Shown: in pieces, positions 12,236 through 25,149 of the stretch | Position numbering within the stretch: the stretch's first letter is position 1 | Layout: each line of letters opens with the position of its first letter | NCBI GenBank assembly: GCA_963576475.1 | Contig: OY754974.1 | Location: forward strand, 7,116,974-7,180,973 | Origin: Molanna angustata | Taxonomy: Eukaryota > Arthropoda > Insecta > Trichoptera > Molannidae | DNA length: 64,000 nt | Direction of reading: 5' to 3' | Notes under the pieces: generated by a model | Databases searched by the model: none | What the model saw: the letters and a program-made list of their open reading frames with translations, nothing else | What the model was told of the DNA's origin: nothing | Translations under genes and position numbers: made by a program

Positions 12236-13154
12236 TAGAACAAAAAAAGACAGTAGAAAAGAACTTATCAAAATAAAAATAAATAATAGAACAATATAGT
12301 ATAGTTGTCGCCAAATATCTTGAGCCATTTCGCCGAGAAGGGGGGCGATTTGCACGTATACCTACCAACGAAACAAAAAGGCACAAAAAATTTACGCTCT
12401 GCGCACCCGGAAGCCTGGTTGAAGATATTTGGTGATATTTTATACTAACTTAGTGTGTAGAGGGTTATGACTGGTGATGAAGGGGGTAGGAAGGATGAGG
12501 TAAGAAATGAAGGTCATAAAATGTTTCGATATTTGTTATAAAAAAATTGAAAAGTATTAATATTTTATTGTACTGGCGGTATAATGGAGAATTTCAGATA
12601 GTTCGCTCGTTGAAGTCAACTGTTGAAATAATTATGTAGTTAAAAATTCGTATAAAAATGTGATAGGAAACTAAAAAATATGTGCATCGGACATTTTAAA
12701 AGGACACCGCTAACCACGAAAAATGATCTGTCATTTATTTAATTGTAGATCATTTTTAAACCTTGCTCAACGTTAAGTTTGCGTTGAGTTATGCATTCAT
12801 TTTAAACGAATTTTTCGTTAATTAGAAATATTTCAACTTTGTTGTATAAATTCCTGCATTATTTATGTAAGTTTGCTCGATATCGAATACTTCCACCAAA
12901 TCGAGTTAGTAACATTTCTATTGTTGCCAGGTTCACACATTAAATTAATATTATCAGAATTGAAGGAATATTTTACTATGAAAAAATTTACACACGACTA
13001 AATGTCGACCCGTTCGTCGCGGGAGATGAATATTTTTTTAATACTTACGTATTTTGTGATCTTCACAATATTCTTTTTTGTTGATTTTCATCCGTTTCAC
13101 ATTGTTTATAGAAAATTTTTGTGTCATCTACAAAACAAAAACAAAAAAAAATGT
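12236..13154. other. AT-rich sequence, nothing recognised
   Basis: No supported gene or repeat. Confidence 0.5.
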
Positions 13155-13385
13155 TCATTCATTATACCATCATGGCATATCCCACAGTGATTGGTTACTA
13201 GCTTCAGGTTTGCGGGCGTGAATCATTTTATAAAATAAAGCATGACAAGTGCGTGTATCTCCACACAGTAGTCTCCGGTCACCTAAAAAAAAAGAAACAT
13301 TCAGAATGGGTTATGAATTTTGTTGCAAAACTAAGTATATGTCCTTACAGGACACCCGAAAACGATGTAGTATAATGATTTTTCA
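13155..13385 (-). repeat. R1 dispersed repeat, diverged copy
   Basis: Minus-strand copy: CATTATACCATCATGGCATA, GGTTACTAGC, CTCCGGTCACCTAAAAA, ACATTCAGAATGGGTTATGA and GGACACCCGAAAACGAT follow the order of the copy at 19075-19379. Confidence 0.75.
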
Positions 13386-13499
13386 AATATTTGCGTATGG
13401 AGCAATATCTATTTTCGATCTTTTAGATGCACATGGAATATTTATCATTGATTATTTTCTTATACATCATAGAACAATCTCTGAAAGGACGCAAGACAA

Positions 13500-13642
13500 T
13501 TACTTCAGGTGTCAGAATGGAAGATGACAACCAAGGATAGAGGGCGGTGGAAGCTGAAGTTAAAGGAGGCCAAGACTCGGTATTGGCTGTAGCTCCATTG
13601 GAAAGCAGAAGTCATCTAGAAAATGAAACGATTATAAAAGCA
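13500..13642 (+). pseudogene. LINE fragment, extreme C-terminus
   Basis: The plus frame reads DRGRWKLKLKEAKTRYWL then stop, matching the usual ending 'DR..W......AK...GL-stop' of insect LINE proteins; compare CREEWRRILKEAKAHNGL at 53690. Only the last 25 or so codons remain. Confidence 0.5.
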
Positions 13643-14710
13643 TGCTGATAGCCATTTGTGGTATATGGTTTTGCCATACCAATTCACATTTTGTGATATC
13701 CTCGGAGACCGTCGGTAATTGTCGGCGGTGTCCGTAAAAACAAAAGATTCAATCGAATGGCGTGGGTCGCCTTTCATTCAGTGAAAAACCGTTCCGATAT
13801 ATACACCGTCTAGATTAATTGAGTTAATAAGTGTGCTTTTATAATCTAAAATATAGATAATTTGTATCGAATAATTATTAATTAAGTGGTATTAAATTAA
13901 CAGCAATTTTTCTTTATTAAAATATACCACACCATTCAAACTACTGTGATGAAACCCGATGTAATTGTTAATTTAAGCAAATCCGCCAGAAGTACGATAA
14001 AAGCACAATGCATCTTATCCAATAGCCATAACCAAAGTTTGAATCGCCAAGCTTTGACAGAAGATTAGCAATTAATTATGTAAGAACGTTTGCAAAACTC
14101 TACATCGTGAATATCTGTTGCTTGTCAAGTAAGTATATATAAAAGCTCATACCAACTCTAATATTAAAATTGTAAACATCACTTATTGTGGAATTATTAA
14201 GATTAGATACGGATTTCATCGTAGATAACGTGCGTTTAAAATGTAGATATTTTGAAGGGGGCATTCTGTGACACAGAGCACTCACGGTCAGTGAAGCGAT
14301 CAGACAGAACTACGCCCAAACGGAATTATAAATTTTGATTTCATTCATGAAACAAAACAGCAGATAAAAGATAATGAAAGAATGATTTTTCCATTTGATA
14401 ACCGTATTAAATATATAGGTGTATATAAATAATAATATAATTCATAATTATGACCATTGTCTGGTTATTCAACAGTGGACCAGATAAACCATACTATGTA
14501 TAGGTACTTACCCAACGTCGGGTGTACGATAATAGGGTTGTCAAGAGATACTATTTTTCACTTTTTACATAAATGATAAAGGTTGATTTTATAAATATTC
14601 AATGATAGAGGCGTTGAAATTATAGAAATTCATTTAAATATTAAGTACCTGTTTCATTGATTAAAAAATATACCAACACCAGAGATAATCAATGTACTTC
14701 TACTTACTTG
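13643..14710. other. AT-rich sequence, nothing recognised
   Basis: No supported gene or repeat. Confidence 0.5.
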
Positions 14711-14860
14711 GTATGCCCGAATGTCATTCGGGCGTGAATATTGACTGTGTGTGTATTGACGAACCTCACTCAGGCAAAACTTGTTTTAATTTCCTTGCCA
14801 GTGCATTCCCCGAGCGAAATATATTTGTGTTATGACGAGGAAGAATGACATTCGGCCAGG
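14711..14860. repeat. short inverted-repeat element candidate
   Basis: GCCCGAATGTCATTCGGGC at 14715-14733 is a perfect 9+1+9 palindrome, and GAATGACATTCGGCC at 14843-14857 is the inverse of its left part. The pair brackets about 150 bp. This could be a very small TIR element; no target duplication was confirmed. Confidence 0.35.
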
Positions 14861-17470
14861 TCATGTTAATGCTTGTTTTAATATTTTTATTTGTAACGGA
14901 ATTTAGTTTTGCGCAGTACGTCACCGCGTGACATCATTTGTTATATCGACAAAAGCTGTCAATTTTAGGCACACAATCTCGGTGAAATCTACTAATTGTG
15001 GTTAATAAAATAAGAATTATTTTTTTTAAGACTAAACGCCCCGTGTAAGACAGATGAAGCAAAGCATGAACACAAAAAATATTTTGGACTCCATAAGACA
15101 TCTTAAATCTTTAAGAAACATTGCTTAAGCAAAAAAAAAAACTTTTTCATAACTTTTAACTGACTTCACTGGAAACGCCATTTGAATTTGATTTTTTTTT
15201 TCGTTCAATGAACACACAAATCAATTTCATGTCATTGAGTATCTTTCGATAAAATCATAACAATATTGTTCATTTTATTAGATTTAACTTTTTGGCACAT
15301 CTTCAAACAATTATATTCATTAAAAACCACTTATTTTTATTGTCCGCAAACTTATCAAGATGTACTTACACTAAATACGTATTTTGTTGTTTTTCTGTGA
15401 ATTTTTTCCGTCATAATTGTTATTTTAATAGAACGAAAACTCTGTCAGCCCTGTTGCTATATCTAGCCGCAATTATAGTGGGATGGTAAAATTTATTATT
15501 TTAATTACAAAAAAATCAGTAAATTTTACGAATGTCACCCAGTTTCACCATTAAAAAAAACTTTGGTAAATTTAAATTTTTATTTTCACCAAGTACCTAT
15601 GTACTTCAAAAAAGATATGGATTTAATTTACATTTATGGTGACATATATGTATTCTGGATTGTATTTTTGTAAATAAACGCGTTATATTATATTTTAATA
15701 GATTATAATTTAAAGTTTTTATGTTCGACAATACAGATACTTTAGTACTCCATATTTTAAAGAAGCGAAATTGCTCAATAATTCTCTAAGAATATCTACT
15801 TGAAACCACCTACCTAAATAATTATTTGGATCTAATGTCTTTCATAATCAATTAAAGGTTAATTTTAGAAAAAAATAATCATTACTTATCTAATCTTATC
15901 CAATTCATTTACACCGTAATTGATTCTACTCTATACACTAAAACAACAAAACATCCTGTTGATAACTTCAGTCAATTTCACAAGTTCCAAATCCTTCGAT
16001 AAGAACTAATGTAAATATTGACAGTTTGCATACATTTCCAGTAAAAATAAATATCCTAACGATTTCATAAATAGTGGGTCCGATCTAAATTAACTTAAAT
16101 CGGACCCATAACTGATCAGGACATTGAATACGTCATACCCTACATATAACTCTAAAACAACGTTCCTATTTGTTGATATTATTTTCCAAACCGATTATAA
16201 TGTGTGTATCGTGTTTAATGTCATAATCAAAAGCAAAGACAGTAAGGCAGGCGACACAAAGAATTTTAAAATATAAAAAGGTTTATTAAGGTCATAAACA
16301 AAAAGTCCAAGGTAGCTACCAGGTTACCCAAGGTTCGTGCTCATCTTTATCGTATGGAGGTCTTCGATTATTTATCTACCCAAAATACCCACATAACATT
16401 GGATCCCAAATTGATTGGAATTGGGAGTTTGTTATTTGTTTCATAACTCATACCAGACAACATGTATCCTGACTCATCTAATGAATTTAAATCAACTACA
16501 AAACCCTTTAGGTAATTACCGAGAAATATATACTGCTTATCAAGTCGAGAAGTCATATATTATCTTGATAACTAAGGAATAAATGGTGACATTTCGATAA
16601 TCAAAGCGAACTGTTTTCCCTTGTGAATAATTTTTGGTATTTTTCTATCCAAAATCATTGGGTTAAGTCAAGTTAGATCAGTCTATGAAGTATGGGTTAG
16701 GTTCTTATTAAAAAAAACTAAACAAATAGATAAAACCATTTTTTTCTGCATGAAAACCAAGATACATGAAAGTATGAGATTGTTTATATTATATTAATGA
16801 CTTAAATACTTATTATTTTTGGTCAACATAATAATACGCCTGAAGAACAAGATTATAAAAAAACGATTCTAAAAATACGAACATTCAAAACACAACGGTT
16901 CACAAAATTATACAAAAAAAATAATATCGGTATTTGTATTTTTAGCTCAATCTAGGATCGGGAACTACTCTATTCACCGATGTATTGTTAGTATGGGGTG
17001 GGCGACGCTATAAATTAGTTCCAGTTTACCAACTCCCAGAACCAAAACCAGATTCGATAATAATAATTAGGGACAAGATGCTCTTTTGTATCAACCTTCG
17101 AACACATTGTTTTTAAAACACCAACTCCAAATCCATTCAGAAGACACACGGGAACATATGCATACAAAAGTAATTACCAATTAGATGCTAACCCGTTTGT
17201 TACACATATAAGTCTCATTATTTCTCCCTACACAAGATATACAACATGATAACATCACTTAGTATCTCTTAAACATCTACTCTTACTTCGGCATTAATTA
17301 GCATTTTTGATCATTTATCTCATAATATAATTAATTGGGCAATGGACAAAGTACTGACTTAGTGGATAGTGTACGAAGACTATCAGACACTTGGGTTCTA
17401 ATATGTGAGACAACAATCATAGTACCCATTTTAAATATCTATTTAATCATATTATTTGGAGAACTTCCGT
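14861..17470. other. AT-rich sequence with one palindrome
   Basis: GGGTCCGAT near 16077 and ATCGGACCC near 16099 form a short hairpin with TTAA-rich inner arms. Otherwise no gene, SINE or LINE piece was supported; 17350-17410 has weak tRNA-like words. Confidence 0.45.
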
Positions 17471-17499
17471 GAATTACCTAATATCCATAATGTATTCTC

Positions 17500-17890
17500 T
17501 ACATCCTGTCAAGCGACTGTGGAACGATCTTCCGAATTCTGTGTTTCCATCTTCGTACAACCTGGGTCTTTTTAAAATCCGAATTAATAAGCTATTTTCT
17601 AGATTGCAAAACCCTCCCAACGCTACGTAGTGCGCTTCTTCGGAAGAGTAAAATGGACCCAAATCCTAATAGCTGACGTCCCCTACGTAGACATGTTAAA
17701 AAAAAAGCGACTGCTTGACAACAGATATAAAGATCCTAGAAGAAGACTACGCAGACCTACATATGTTTGATTACTTATATGGATTAAATATGGTTTAAAA
17801 ACAAGACATCTTGTTTATAAAAAAAACGAACTGTAAAGAAAATCAGGCTGTGATAAATTGTTTGTATGAATGTATGTTTGTTAGGTTTAA
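17500..17890 (+). pseudogene. LINE 3' end
   Basis: The plus frame from about 17508 reads PVKRLWNDLPNSVFPSSYNL, then GLFKIRINKLFSRL and a stop. 'RLWN.LP..VF....NL..FK.R.N..L' is a well known C-terminal motif of jockey- and CR1-like retrotransposons in insects. A 3' untranslated region follows and ends in AAATAAAAATAAATAAAAAA near 17910. 5'-truncated. Confidence 0.7.
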
Positions 17891-18724
17891 ATAAAAATAA
17901 ATAAAAAATACAATATTGAAGCATCATAAAAAAACTAGTAATATGTACCTTAGTCAAAAATTCACGTCATCTTATTTATTCAAATATTCTTTCCGTAAAA
18001 ATTGGTAAACATAAATTGAAATATAAACAAGTGGAATATCTTCAAGACTTGTCTCTCCATTTTATAAGTTTGTGTCCACTATAATCAATAATCAATTTGA
18101 TCAAGTTGTTTGACCAAAACTACAATACAATCTGTTTGAATTAACATAATTATAATATTTTTTTAATGTGAAATTAAGACAAAAAGAAAAAGAGTTTAGA
18201 CAGAATAATAAAAAAAGTTGAAGAGTAAGAGTGTCTGTGAAGTGAGGTAGAATGAAGGAATGTTCTTCGAAAACAATGGAAAGAAAACAATTCACGATTC
18301 TTCATAACGTTTCGCCATCAGCCAATGAACCATCGAATTCTTTATTTTTATAAAAATATATTTACGATTTCCGTCACAATTTTTTGTGGTGTCAATTAAA
18401 ATTTTTTTGTGTCTAGTAAACTTTGCATTATTCATAAATCGTACCAACAGAATGTCTTCATGTTTCATTTTTGGCGATCCGTTCCCGGGAAGCCACTCGA
18501 AAGGTATTTGAATTAAAAATTCTTCAGCTTCTCGAGTGGCACCACTTCTTTCGTGGACCAATTATTATCTTTGGATAATAAGAACGCCCTTAATCAAAAG
18601 ATGATGAAATTTCAGACGTCCTTCAATATCAAAAACAAGAATACACTGACAAAAGTTGACAAACCTTGGACGAGTGGTTCTCAATCAGGGAATATATTAT
18701 TTCAACTTAAGTAAGATCAATATT
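17891..18724. other. AT-rich sequence, nothing recognised
   Basis: A minus frame near 18292-18561 is open for 89 codons but shows no family motif or codon pattern that sets it apart from chance. Confidence 0.4.
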
Positions 18725-19000
18725 TCGGCTGTGAGCCAAAGGTTTAGACAAGTACACTTTTCTATAAAATTCGTTTCGAGTGTCCCGTAAAAAAATCTCG
18801 CCTAGTTTATGAGATCACTTTATGCGCTTGCGCAATGTTCACCAAGTATGCCTTCTTATTGAATTCCCTTATCAATGCAATTTTTGAAAGTTCTATTCTG
18901 CAACGAAGTTCAACTCCCAATCTGAATGTTGCTTTTTTATGTAAGGCGGAACTGGTGTGTAGTTATGCACACACGTATCTTACTCCCTTTTATGAGGTTA
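18725..19000 (+). repeat. R1 repeat interrupted by an X1 piece
   Basis: CTGTGAGCCAAAGG, CGAGTGTCCCGTAA, then AATCTGAATGTTGC and GGAACTGGTGTGTAG follow R1 order. The segment 18805-18890 between them (GATCACTTTATGCGC, TTGCGCAATGTTCACC) belongs to X1 in inverse orientation; compare 39430-39460. X1 therefore seems to have inserted into R1. Confidence 0.65.
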
Positions 19001-19074
19001 TGCATGAATAAATGAAAAACTTAGATCGATATAGCCTAGCGTAATGTCTCTTACGGGGTTTGTAGAAAGAATCA

Positions 19075-19379
19075 TTCATTCATTCATTTATTCATTCATA
19101 CCATCACGGCATATCCCACAATGTGGGGTAACCAGCGAAAGGTGTGCGGGTGTGCATTGCCTTATAAAAGGGAGCACAACACATATGTGTATACCCACAC
19201 ACCAGTCTCGTCTCACCTAAAAAGGCACTACATTCAGAATGGGTGGTGAACCTCATTGCTGAACTATGTCAGATGTTATTGTTGCCTGTTGTATTTTCGA
19301 TTACCCGGCTCTTACGGGACACTCCAAAACAGTAATAGAAAAGAGTGGAAGCACTATTCTAAGCCGGTGCCTCACAGCT
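19075..19379 (-). repeat. R1 dispersed repeat, good copy
   Basis: Reads on the plus strand from TTCATACCATCACGGCATAT through GGGGTAACCAGCGAAAGG, CCAGTCTCGTCTCACCTAAA and CATTCAGAATGGGTGGTGAA to AAGCCGGTGCCTCACAGCT. It is the inverse of the copy at 31150-31438. Confidence 0.9.
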
Positions 19380-19899
19380 AAAAAAATAATAGTAGAAAGA
19401 ATCGAGCTTTATATTATTATTTTGAGAGCTTAATTTACATTCATGAACTGACTCGTAAAAGCTTATCTAATTTCAAACCTTAAACCTAACATTTATGTCA
19501 ATATTTTTTTTTGTTTCCATAATGTGGCACATTTTTTTCTTATCAGCTCTAGTTCTTATCTTTCAGCTTTAAAACTAAATTAATCTGTCTTTTCGCAAAA
19601 TTTTACATCGTATATTGACATATTAATACTGCAATTTGTCATATTAAATAAATAAATAAACATTTATTGAGACGAAAAGAAGTTATATACAAAAACATAG
19701 ACATATAAAAAACAAATAGGTATAAGGAAAAACAACTTTTCCGACTCAAAAGGACTATGCTCAGCTATGTTGCAGGAAGACAAGCCCCCCTGCAGCTGAT
19801 TTTCAGCACGATCCTATTGCTTCTGTATTAAAATACGAGGTATACTTTATTTAGGTTATGCATGAATAAATGAAAAACTTAGATCGATATAGCCTAGCG

Positions 19900-20752
19900 C
19901 AGGGGTCGGCAAAGTGCGGCTCCAGAGCCGCATACGGCTCTTTGGCTCCTTGAGTGCGGCTCTGGCACAAATATCCACGGACACGAACACGAGTTTCAGG
20001 AGTTTAAAAACAGTAGAGCGACAATAGCATTCGTCGAAAATCCTCTTAATGCTACGATAACTGAGTTGAAATTTTCTCCTTTTGGCATTGACATTGGTAA
20101 CTTTGAAATACAATTGCAGGATTTAAAAAACAAAGAAATATGGAGCTCTTAATTTCAACGTCTTTGTATTGATTTGGAAATATTGGAGAAGAACAAATGT
20201 GATCTTAGTTCACAACACAAGTGCAGTCTGATTTGAAAGACCTGGAGAAGGAAGACATGATCATTTTCAATGTCTGGAATAGTATTCCTGACTCTTACGA
20301 TCAGCTGAATAAACTCGCGTTTGCTGTTCTTTCCCTTTTTGGTTCTACATATTCATGCGAACAATCTTTTTCAAGCATAAACTTTATCAAGAGTAAACTG
20401 AGAAGTCATCTTATTGATGAGAACCTGGAATCATGCCTAAAATTAAAAACAACAACATATAAACCTGACTTACTGAAACTTTCCAAGGAGATGCAAGGAC
20501 TTTGTTCGCATTAAGTGTTTGTCATTCATTGTCGTGATTTAAATTTATGCATACTTTTCTTTTATATTATTGCTTAATAACGAATAAATCTTTATTAAGT
20601 GTGAAATCAAGTTTTATTCAGTGTACCCGTAATTTAATGAAGGTCATAATATAGGTTTACTAAATTAAAAAACAGATTTGGCTCTCAGAATTTTTTTGAA
20701 TCGTTGTAATGTACATATTTGGCTCTTTGGCCAATAAGTTTGCCAACCACTG
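19900..20752 (+). mobile_element. hAT element with 8-bp target duplication
   Basis: The left end CAGGGGTCGGCAAAGT and the inverse of the right end, CAGTGGTTGGCAAACTT, are imperfect terminal inverted repeats of hAT type. GCCTAGCG at 19892-19899 and 20753-20760 is the exact 8-bp target duplication. The inside holds a broken transposase remnant (about 19990-20514) and TTTGGCTCTTTGG-like subterminal words. At 853 bp it is far shorter than an autonomous hAT, so it is a deletion derivative that kept both ends. Confidence 0.9.
19990..20514 (+). pseudogene. hAT transposase remnant (dimerisation domain)
   Basis: The last 90 codons (about 20230-20514) are open and contain LAFAVLSLFGSTYSCEQSFS, INFIKSKLRS and LESCLKLKTTTYKPDL. 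This is the C-terminal hAT dimerisation region: the 'CEQ.FS....IKSK.R..L....L' signature is shared with the transposon-derived GTF2IRD2/ZBED-like proteins. Upstream, in another frame, ENPLNATITELKFSPFGIDI and NFEIQLQDLKNKEIW read as the preceding part, followed by stops and a frame change. The BED zinc finger and the catalytic core are missing. It is no longer functional as a transposase; the element would need enzyme from elsewhere. Confidence 0.8.
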
Positions 20753-20760
20753 GCCTAGCG

Positions 20761-21605
20761 TAATGTAATAATTATGGCGATACTTTTTATTAGATTTAAA
20801 TAAAACATATCACCAAATGATATGATAAAAGTATACAACAGAAATTGGCAGAAAAACAACAAAATAAGGTCCAAAATTTTATCAAATAGTTTAAATATCA
20901 GGAGTGTCTTTTATTCTCTAGTGTCCTCTTGTCTTACTAAGACTTTAAAGAGGAGATAACAACACATGTCCTTCAAATAATTATTAAGAGACTGGTTTGT
21001 AAAAAAATAATTGATTGTAAAATAGGTAATGATTGAAATCAAACTAAATAATTGAATACTTCATCAAGAAAATGTCTACAGTTTGATTATATCATTAGAA
21101 TTGTCTTGAAAATATTAATAATAATAAACCTAGTTATATTTTAAGTTGATCTCAAGAAACATTTGGTTTCATCAAGTTCAATCCAGCAATATATTACACA
21201 TAATATTATTCAGTTGATCCATGAAACGATACATTCGGAATGATTTAAGACAATGTTACAAAAGGCCAATTATTTTTGAGATAATTTTTCATCGTTACTT
21301 GACAGGCAGGCGACATAGTCTTGTGTGTGTATGTTTTATATTAAATTGATCAGATTAAAACATAGAGTGGTCCATAGACAATACACAGCGACATCTGTCG
21401 ATAAAAATTCAAAGATTACCACACTCGGAGTTCACTTTCAGCGATTCTCAATTTACTGTACAGAAAGTCTTGAGTTTTTTAATAGTAATACACAAAAAAG
21501 GACAAAAATGAAAAATATTTTGTTTTGTATGGTAAGAAAAATACATAATAACCATGGTTTTGAATATATTATTGTGAACACCAGTAATAATAATTGACTC
21601 AATAA
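20761..21605. other. AT-rich sequence, nothing recognised
   Basis: A short plus frame at 21325-21597 shows no family motif. Confidence 0.45.
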
Positions 21606-21690
21606 TTTCACAGACGTGTATTGGGTGCGTGCTAAATTAATATTTGACATAGCCTTCTTAGTTACCCAAGAAGCAATATTAAAATAAAAA
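21606..21690 (+). mobile_element. SINE-1 tail fragment
   Basis: GTATTGGGTGCGTGCTAAAT, TATTTGACATAG and TTAGTTACCCAAGAAGCAAT follow the SINE-1 tail order seen at 12155-12235. Confidence 0.6.
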
Positions 21691-21819
21691 CTAGGAATAT
21701 TATTATATAGCAGATTAATTTTGTGCGCATTTATTTGAAATTGCACAAGCGAACTAAGTAATATCTTTAAATACATAGCTAAAGACAGATGGGATAAAAT
21801 ATATTTTTTTTCTTACGAT

Positions 21820-22449
21820 GGCTCTAGATCCTACGTCGAACTTTGACTTCCACCAATCAATCCAATTCCTCCTATCTCCTACTGCTGACCTCCAATCTGC
21901 AACTGTCATTAATTGGGCTGCATCCTTTTCGAGTTCACTGTCCGGTCTACAGACTTTTCTTCTTCCGCTTCTTCTTTATATGATTGCTTCTTTTTTCTAT
22001 TCATCGTTATTAAAAAATAGTAACTTTGGGCATATTTTAATTAGAATGCAAAAAAACAAACTTTTTTGATAATTACAAAACATCACACCATGTCCTTCGC
22101 GGGGAAGGCAGAGAACCGAACGCCACATTTTTCTATCCCGGCACGCATCCATTTCCTCGTCAACATTCATGCATTGTCTCATACATGTTCTTCTGTTATC
22201 CACGTTTTTATTATTTCCGTCTTTCAGAATACCGTTCACATGGTCATGCCATCCCTTTCTTGGGCGGCCCCGACTTCTCATTCCGTTCCTTTCCGCAATG
22301 TATATTTTATTCGTCAGGCGTTCCTCACTCATTCTCCCCATGTGAACAAACCATATCAATGTCTTCACTTTCATTCTATTGATGACACATTTTTTCATCT
22401 TACATTCTTTCCTTTTGTCCTCATTACTTACCCTGTCATACATCGTTCT
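21820..22449 (-). pseudogene. LINE 3' part, two frames
   Basis: Reading the minus strand from 22443: MYDRVSNEDKRKECKMKK, then RNGMRSRGRPRKGWHDHVN and RTCMRQCMNVDEE, then a terminal part near 21830-21970 with RRNWIDWW-like words. The order 'MYD...NE..R.EC ... K...L.WFGH..RM...RLT ... GRGRPRK.W' matches the copy at 29895-30500 on the plus strand. The upstream part of this element is missing because X1 interrupts it at 22450. Catalytic motifs are absent. Confidence 0.75.
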
Positions 22450-22840
22450 CGAATATTTTTATTATTGCATATGCGCAAACATTGGATTTTTTCCCTGTCG
22501 GGAGTCAAAGGTATTTTTTAACGGATTTTTAATTATCTCAATAGAGACGATTTTAACAGATTTTTAACTATCTCAATAGAGACGATTTTATTACGATTTG
22601 ACGATTATTTATAAAAAACCAATTTTCTCAATAGATGGCGTTACAACAAAAATAAATAAAAATAATAAGAATGTTGTTCATAATTTCACACATACATGGC
22701 TGTAGTAAAAATTCCTTATTTTCAAGCGAAAAGAATTTCAGTATTACAATATATAGAACTTTCAAAATTGAATTGATAGGGATCTCATTAAAAATGCATA
22801 ATTGGTGAACGTTGCGCAATAATTAAAAATCTGTTAAAAA
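22450..22840. mobile_element. X1 element inserted in a LINE, 12-bp direct repeats
   Basis: ATACATCGTTCT at 22438-22449 and 22841-22852 flanks 391 bp and looks like a target duplication made from LINE sequence. Inside, CAGATTTTTAACTATCTCAA and a close relative occur in tandem near 22520-22590. Segments recur at 18805, 26645, 39385, 41560 and 43040. There is no open frame. X1 is a name used only here; its class is unknown. Confidence 0.7.
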
Positions 22841-22852
22841 ATACATCGTTCT

Positions 22853-25140
22853 ATTACATACCTATATTATTTAATAATTAACTAACATATTATGAGCTTG
22901 GAATTCAGCGTCGAAAACTTTGAAATGTTCCACCAACCTGCCAGCAAAAATCTCGTTGCGCCAAAATATAACAAGAAATACATATTCATACTGACTTAAT
23001 TTACAGCTGTTAAGAACTGTTTAAACGTTCCAAAAACAGGAAATGTGCATCAATTACGAAGATAAAAGAATATCGTGTTGTGTTCGTTTTTCTCAAAAAC
23101 TTTAGGTAATGCCAATCAATTTGAACCAAAAACACCAAGTTATATACAGATAATATGTTCCCTATATCATTGAGATAGTCGCGTCAGTCATCAGTCAGTT
23201 TTGACACTTCTGTTATTCAGTTCTCGTTCTCTGATTGGATAATTATTATTCAGTGTCATAAGTCAGGAGGAATATTTTCACTATAATTACCACCGTACAA
23301 CGAACGTGGCAAGGATAATCGTGATGGACACTTAATACGGGCTTAAGGATAACTGTCTGTCTTCATTATACGGTGTGGCAATTGAATAATTACACCAAGA
23401 AATGTATGCTAAAGTTGAACTCGAAACCATTTTAAGTGTTTTTTTTTATAAATATACTTGTGACACGTGTTACTGATACACATATAATGTATTTAATTGA
23501 GAAGAATGGTAATGAATGATGTTATGACGAAGTCATAAACACAATAATAATTATAAAATAAAATATTAACAAAATGTTTGAAAATTATATCCCATCGGTT
23601 ATTTTTGCTAACCACAGTAAATTCTGCACATAAATTGACATTGTAATATCAAGAAAGAGAGAATAAAATAATGCATCAACGAAAAAAATATAAAATGTAG
23701 GTAATGGTTATATAATGTGGAATAGATTGACTCCAGATGTTCACAATGCTCAAAGCTAAAGTACATTGTTTTAAGGACATAAAATGTTTGTTTCATAAGA
23801 CAACACAATAGCGCCCTTGCTATGATCCCGAATCATTAAATGGTACTATTAAAATTCTAATTGTTTTATTATCAAATGACTCATCTAATATTTTATATGA
23901 GTCATTCGATAGTAAAATAAATAATATATATCCCAACAAGTCTTCATATCAGAACCTCAGTCATTCCCAAATTCCAGATCTAAAAAGTCAATTTGACCTA
24001 ATCACAGCACCAATTTGGTTTTCTTGTCCCAAAAATCTCTAACGAATTACATATAGATATAACGAACAGTAAGGTAGGTACGTATGCTGTAGGTCATAAT
24101 TATTGATAACCTTTTACTACTGTATTTTTTTTCTATTTTGATGGCTTTTATTTTTACGATATTAAAAACTATTAAGTACAACAAATAATACACTCAATTA
24201 TTATTACTACCATAGTACAATTACTCAAAAGAATTAGCAAATCAATGGGTTAATGGATTATTTAACAGATCAAAATAAAATGGAACAAACGCACCGATCA
24301 AGCTTTCGATTCACCTTTCCATATACTTATCATATCCAAGGATTAGACTCTGAGGAGGTCTCTATATTACCTATCAACCCTAATTATTCCCGATTATTTA
24401 CGTTTATAAATCTTTTATGATTCTACAAATATTCAATATAACCGATTTTTGCATTATTATTATTTTTTTTTTCAATAAGTAAATCTAAAATTTATAAATT
24501 AAAACTAAACGACCTTTGAATAATATCAATGGATAATAAATAACCATTAATTTGTTATGTATTATTTTTATTTGATATTATTATTTTTCTTCTCTAGCCC
24601 TTGCGCCCTTTGAGTGATCGTGTATCACTATACGGCGCTATATTAAATATTATTATTAAGAAAAGGTAGGTAGGTACTATTAAACAAACTTTTTGGTCTA
24701 GAATTGAACGTCTACATTGACATAAACTTTTGTTCGAATAGGTAGTAAAAGTTTCATTAATTTAAATTTGATTAATTAAAGTTGTTTGATAAATTTAAAG
24801 TAATTGTCATAGAAATTTTTTTAAATTACTTAATACTTTCTATGAATCCTTATTTTTTTCTTTGTTGTTGTCTAATCAACGCGTAAAAATAATCTTGTAC
24901 TTACTATTTTTTCTACGCATGGATCAACAAATTTTTGTAGATTCACGTTCACAGAAAAAGAAAATGGACGGTAATATTTATGTTCAAATTAATTAATATG
25001 ATTTTACACCATGATACGCGAATAATTGACAATTTGTCGATCTGGGAACCTATTTAGTACACGGAAGGTCTTGAGAACTGGTGAACCCAACCATCGGTCA
25101 ACGAATATTAGTGTTTTTTTTTTCATTATATTTCGACATC
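22853..25140. other. AT-rich sequence, nothing firm
   Basis: 23180-23400 is less AT-rich and contains several TCAGT words, which resemble an arthropod initiator, but no transcript can be assigned. Short motif GCGCCCTT appears near 23812 and 24605 (see 61095). Confidence 0.4.
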
Positions 25141-25149
25141 AAGATTGTA

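Noticed and set aside
22066..22567. plus-strand frames of 62-151 codons
   Set aside because: Antisense of the LINE remnant and of X1.
23170..23410. host promoter
   Set aside because: TCAGT words and lower AT content alone do not establish a start site, and no coding exon follows.
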